Source: Sulfitobacter sp. OXR-159
GTDB taxonomy: Bacteria; Pseudomonadota; Alphaproteobacteria; Rhodobacterales; Rhodobacteraceae
Direction of reading: 5' to 3'
NCBI RefSeq assembly: GCF_034377145.1
Contig: NZ_CP139709.1
Coordinates: 1-64,000, forward strand
Length of the DNA: 64,000 nt
How positions within the stretch are numbered: position 1 is the first letter of the stretch; each line of letters opens with the position of its first letter. Positions 60,631 through 64,000 of the stretch are shown here, in pieces. Made by a program: the position numbers and the translations under genes. The notes under the pieces were generated by a model, which saw nothing but the letters and a program-made list of their open reading frames with translations, ran no database searches and was not told the origin of the DNA.

Positions 60631-61959
60631 TTACTCTTCGCGCAGGCTTGTGAAGATAGCCTCAGACAGCGGATCCAGCATGTATTGCAGCACGCTACGC
60701 TCTCCTGTCAGAATGACTACATCTGCTGGCATACCTGCGGTTAGGCCTTCTCGGATCTCATCTGTCAGGTTCTCATCTGGAACTTTGATCCGCGCCAAAT
60801 AATAGGGTGCTTCATTGGCGTCTGTCGTGGTTACCACATCTGTAGAGATGGAAAGGACTTCCCCCAAGACCAACTTCGACAGTTTGGCCTTGAATGCGGA
60901 AAACCGGACTTCGGTTTCGAGCCCTGGGCGCACATTATCTACATCAACCGGGGCTACTTTTGCATCAATGAGAAGGGTCTCGTCGCTGGGAACAATCTCC
61001 ATAAGAATCTCACCTGAGCGAATGACTGAGCCCCGGGTCGTGACAGCCAAGCTTTGTACTTTGCCGGTAGTGGGCGCAGAGATTGTCGTGCGGCGCATCC
61101 GGTCCTCCGCCACAGTCAATTTTTCAATAATCTCAGAAAGCTCTGAGCGTGCTGTCTTAAGCTCACTATTGGCGCGTTCACTATATTCTTGTTTCAGCTT
61201 GAGAATATTGAGCCGTGCTTCACCTGCTGCAGCTTTGACTTGAGCAATCTCCGACATGGAAGTGCCAATGCTTGCCTCAATCTGTATAACCTCATCTTCC
61301 ATGTCTGAAAGTCGGTTACTCTCAACCACACCTCGCTCTTCACCCGTACGCATTCGCTCAAAAAGCTCGCTGCGCAGAGCTTGGCGGCGTTTCAAAGCTT
61401 CGAGCTGGACTTCATACCCTTCAGCTTGGCCATTTAGCTGCTCTGCGCGGAACTCCAAAATCTCGGCCTGCGATAGGTAGATTGATCGGCGGTCCTCAAA
61501 AATATTGCGTTGCGCCTCTACGGCGCTTTTGACGTGCGCATCTTCCGCGTTCAGCAGCTCTTCGGGAAAAGACACTTCCTCAGCAAATGTCTGTTCCGCT
61601 TCCAACCGAGCGATTAGGGCCTCGGATGTGGCTTTGCGTTGTTCGAGAACGGCTATTTCTGAGTTGACCTGAATATTGTCGAGAACGATCAACGGATCGC
61701 CCTGTTCTACGAAATCAGCTTCGCGCACCAAAATATCTTGGACAATGCCGCCTTCAAAATGTTGCACCACTTTGCGGTCGCTTTCTAGCGCCACGACCCC
61801 TGGTGCTACGACAGCACTCGCGATGATCGCAAAATAGGCCCAGATGCCCAACACACCGAAAGTGATGAGCAGAATGACGTAGCCCGCCCAGGAGTATTTG
61901 CGCGGGTTTGCCATCTTCGTAAGTTGGCCCGCAACCAATGTTGATTGTGCTGTTGCCAC
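60631..61959 (-). CDS. HlyD-family periplasmic adaptor of a type I secretion system
   Basis: The 442-residue product has a short cytoplasmic part, one membrane segment (about 24-46, YVILLITFGVLGIWAYFAII), then GVVALESDRKVVQHFEGGIV, the conserved HlyD/PrtE motif. Long helical hairpins (about 95-290) and a beta-barrel part (TTISAPTTGKVQSLAVTTRG, IVPSDETLLIDAKVAPVDVD) follow. It would bridge the T1SS ATPase and the outer-membrane channel. It lies 110 bases downstream of the ATPase gene in one operon. Confidence 0.94.
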   Translation of the reverse strand: MATAQSTLVAGQLTKMANPRKYSWAGYVILLITFGVLGIWAYFAIIASAVVAPGVVALESDRKVVQHFEGGIVQDILVREADFVEQGDPLIVLDNIQVNSEIAVLEQRKATSEALIARLEAEQTFAEEVSFPEELLNAEDAHVKSAVEAQRNIFEDRRSIYLSQAEILEFRAEQLNGQAEGYEVQLEALKRRQALRSELFERMRTGEERGVVESNRLSDMEDEVIQIEASIGTSMSEIAQVKAAAGEARLNILKLKQEYSERANSELKTARSELSEIIEKLTVAEDRMRRTTISAPTTGKVQSLAVTTRGSVIRSGEILMEIVPSDETLLIDAKVAPVDVDNVRPGLETEVRFSAFKAKLSKLVLGEVLSISTDVVTTTDANEAPYYLARIKVPDENLTDEIREGLTAGMPADVVILTGERSVLQYMLDPLSEAIFTSLREE

Positions 61960-62069
61960 GACAGGATCCTAAGTATTTTGGAGGCTTGATATATAGATGA
62001 TGCTGCTTTGCCATTTTAAGTGAGATCGAACCAGCGCTTGACATGCGTTCGGTACGATCCCGCCAAAAT

Positions 62070-63800
62070 TTACAGCTTTGCAGTCGACAACGAAACAGCT
62101 TGGGGAGGCTGTTGGGGCTTTTGTTGGGGTGATTGCTGTTGAGGCTGCAGAAGTTCCTTCGTTGCCACGAACCGCTGTACGGCGCCATCCCTCAAGATTA
62201 GTGTATAGTCAGTCGCACTCAGGATATTGGCCTTGTGCGTCACGAGAACAATAGACTTACCTTCACTCTTGAGCTGGCTCAGACAACGCGCCAAGGCTTC
62301 TTCACCTTCGCTATCAAGGTTCGCATTCGGCTCATCCAACACGATCAAGCAAGGGTTTCCAAACAATGCGCGGGCCAGCCCCACGCGTTGGCGTTGGCCA
62401 CCAGAAAGCCGGCTTCCGCCGCTTCCGATTTGGGTGGCATACCCCTCGTTGAGCCCTGAAATCATTTCATGCGCGCCGGCAAGTCTCGCGGCAGCGATAA
62501 TCTCTTCATCGGTGGCGCTGTCTGAGAAACGTGCAATGTTCTCTGCAACTGTACCGGAGAAGAGCTTCACATCTTGAGGAAGATAGCCAATGGCCTGACC
62601 AAGCTGGTTGCGATCCCAGTGAGGGAGCTCCACTTTGTCCAAACGGATGGCCCCACTAATTGGATCTCCCACTCCCACCAGATGACGTGCCAGCGTCGAC
62701 TTTCCTGATCCACTAGGGCCAATGAGTGCCAGCGTCTTGCCCGCCGGCAGTTCAAAGCTTACCCCGCGCAAAATCGTATCACGCGTACCTGGAACAACGG
62801 TACTTACGCTTTCAGCTTGAAGGTGGCCTTTAGGTTGGGCCTGGTAAAGTCGTGTCGGCTCTTCTGGTACAGCGGAAAAAAGCTTCTTTAAGCGCGCATG
62901 AGATTGACGGGCAGCGACGAACTCTTTCCACTGACCAACCGCTTGCTCTACTGGTGCCAAGGCGCGCCCCATCACGATAGATGCAGCGATCATAACGCCT
63001 GGGGAGATCAGCCCCCGCATTGCAAGGTATGCGCCGGTGCCCAGAATGGCGACTTGAAGCGCCATTCTTACGAATTTTGAGCTCGACATAACGGCGCCCG
63101 CCCAATCACTGGCTTGCGCTTGCGAGATAAGCATCCCATTACGTTTGGCCTTCCAGCGCTCCGCCAAAGCGTCTTGCATCCCCATGGCGCGAATGACTTC
63201 AGCATTTTGCATTGTCGCGCCGGCAAATTCCGAGGCTTGCTGGCCTTCAACGTTGGCCGATTGCAGCGCGTTTCGGGTCAAGTACTCATTGAGCAAAGCG
63301 AGGATGAAGATCACAACAGTTCCGCCTGCGGCCACCCCGCCGAGCCACGGATGGAATGCAAAACACAGAGCCAGAAAAATTGGTGTCCATGGCACGTCGA
63401 AGAAAGCCAATACACCTTGCCCTGTAATGAAGCTGCGCACTTTGTCTGCATCCCCCAGAGCCGTGCGTGCGCCACTGGTGGGATTGACCAGTTGCATGCG
63501 CGCTACGCGATCAAACAACGGCCGCGATAGAATGCTGTCAAACTGCAGTCCCGCCCGTACAAGCATTCGCGAGCGAATAAACTCCAAAACACCGTAGGTG
63601 ATCAGAAGCGCCACGGCGATGACCGTAATCATCACAAGTGTCATCTCATTTCGGCTGGCCAGGACCCGGTCATAGATTTGCAGCATATAAAGGGGGCCCA
63701 CGAACATGAGCAAGTTCACAAAAAAGCTAAACAGGATCGTCGCCCCGAAGATGGCACGAAACTTCTTGTAAGCCTGCTGAAGCGGGTTACTGGCACTCAT
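62070..63800 (-). CDS. Type I secretion ABC transporter (PrtD-like)
   Basis: The 576-residue product has six membrane helices at about 20-300 and an ATPase domain at about 330-550. The ATPase has LALIGPSGSGKSTLARHLVG (Walker A), GGSRLSGGQRQRVGLARALF (signature) and CLIVLDEPNANLD (Walker B, with the DEPNxNLD variant typical of T1SS exporters of RTX-type proteins). No C39 peptidase or C39-like domain precedes the membrane part, so substrates should keep their full length. The C-terminus is rich in Gln and Pro. It is the first clear gene of the operon that continues with HlyD and three glycan genes. The obvious candidate substrate is the acidic protein at 52189-55332. Confidence 0.95.
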   Translation of the reverse strand: MSASNPLQQAYKKFRAIFGATILFSFFVNLLMFVGPLYMLQIYDRVLASRNEMTLVMITVIAVALLITYGVLEFIRSRMLVRAGLQFDSILSRPLFDRVARMQLVNPTSGARTALGDADKVRSFITGQGVLAFFDVPWTPIFLALCFAFHPWLGGVAAGGTVVIFILALLNEYLTRNALQSANVEGQQASEFAGATMQNAEVIRAMGMQDALAERWKAKRNGMLISQAQASDWAGAVMSSSKFVRMALQVAILGTGAYLAMRGLISPGVMIAASIVMGRALAPVEQAVGQWKEFVAARQSHARLKKLFSAVPEEPTRLYQAQPKGHLQAESVSTVVPGTRDTILRGVSFELPAGKTLALIGPSGSGKSTLARHLVGVGDPISGAIRLDKVELPHWDRNQLGQAIGYLPQDVKLFSGTVAENIARFSDSATDEEIIAAARLAGAHEMISGLNEGYATQIGSGGSRLSGGQRQRVGLARALFGNPCLIVLDEPNANLDSEGEEALARCLSQLKSEGKSIVLVTHKANILSATDYTLILRDGAVQRFVATKELLQPQQQSPQQKPQQPPQAVSLSTAKL

Positions 63801-64000
63801 AGGGTAAAAACATCTTTCGCTACGAAATATAGTCGTCTTGCTATAAACACTTTTTCGTTAAAGGTCACGCGCCGTATCAACGCAAAATATGCCTTTGGGC
63901 CGTGCTCTGAAGGTGGTCTTCCGAACCACATCGCGTTCAATCGGCGCATACCGATCATGGTGCTTGGCGAACCTAGCCGAAGCCCGATTTGATCAACCCA
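63799..64000 (-). other. Open frame reaching the window edge, upstream of the T1SS ATPase
   Basis: On the minus strand a frame is open from the window edge to a TGA that overlaps the T1SS ATPase start (ATGA). It includes LGSPSTMIGMRRLNAMWFGR. I recognise no family. The overlap may mean a coupled upstream gene; otherwise this is the operon promoter region. Confidence 0.3.

Noticed and set aside
60602..60637. Inverted repeat (AGAGTAAAA / TTTTACTCT) at the end of the hlyD gene as a terminator
   Set aside because: The stem is AT-rich, overlaps the stop codon and is followed by G residues on the minus strand; the next gene appears to be in the same operon.
1..64000. tRNA, rRNA, replication-initiator, partition or prophage genes
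   Set aside because: I looked for them on both strands and saw none that I could support.

Overview
The window looks like an accessory replicon, or a large accessory island, from a marine alphaproteobacterium of the Rhodobacteraceae (roseobacter group). This is inference from gene content: a dTDP-rhamnose operon, a type I secretion (T1SS) operon with surface glycosylation genes, a SapC/DUF6447/DUF4214 surface-protein cluster, a Ros/MucR zinc finger, a TRAP binding-protein fragment, many IS elements and several toxin-antitoxin (TA) loci. I see no rRNA, tRNA, ribosomal or replication/partition genes and no CRISPR array. The content resembles the rhamnose-operon biofilm plasmids described in roseobacters, but no replication gene is in view to confirm this.

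Layout. 1-3.2 kb: IS debris, with an IS256-type element inside an IS110-type transposase. 3.3-11 kb: a MarR regulator, rfbC-rfbB-rfbD without rfbA, and a one-module NRPS (C-A-PCP-TE), all on the minus strand. 11-25.2 kb: a scrapyard of mobile DNA and TA loci: IS630 remnant, yefM-yoeB, a TRAP binding-protein fragment cut by an IS21 element that also cuts a relB fragment, two nucleotidyltransferase-fold genes, a parD (frameshifted)-parE pair, a nuclease, an intact IS5 element, a HicA-like/DNA-binding pair and ccdA with a dead ccdB. 25.3-33 kb: manC, a secreted glycoside-hydrolase-like protein, a PagL-like lipid A deacylase and small unknown genes. 33.1-38 kb: a putative signalling block made of a methyltransferase, a FeeM-like N-acyl amino acid synthase, a membrane histidine kinase and a GAF histidine kinase that ends in a Ros/MucR zinc finger. 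38-44.6 kb: cytochrome c lipoprotein, MsbA-like ABC exporter and two divergent GT4 glycosyltransferases, one split by a second identical IS256 copy. 44.8-47 kb: TolC-family protein and an XRE regulator. 47.3-50.9 kb: a second IS21 element inside a decayed DUF6447-like gene, plus IS remnants. 51-64 kb: DUF6447-like protein, SapC, a large acidic DUF4214 surface protein, and the operon T1SS ATPase, HlyD adaptor, methyltransferase, glycosyltransferase-methyltransferase fusion, glycosyltransferase.

Working model (inference). The right half makes, exports and glycosylates an abundant acidic surface protein through T1SS; TolC would be the outer-membrane channel. The rhamnose and GDP-mannose genes supply sugars. 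The 33-38 kb block may make a lipid-like signal and link it to control of surface polysaccharide, because MucR/Ros proteins control exopolysaccharide in related bacteria. The locus is partly decayed: rfbA is absent beside rfbCBD, one glycosyltransferase is split, one TA antitoxin is frameshifted and one TA toxin is dead. Two identical IS256 copies in direct orientation bracket almost 42 kb.
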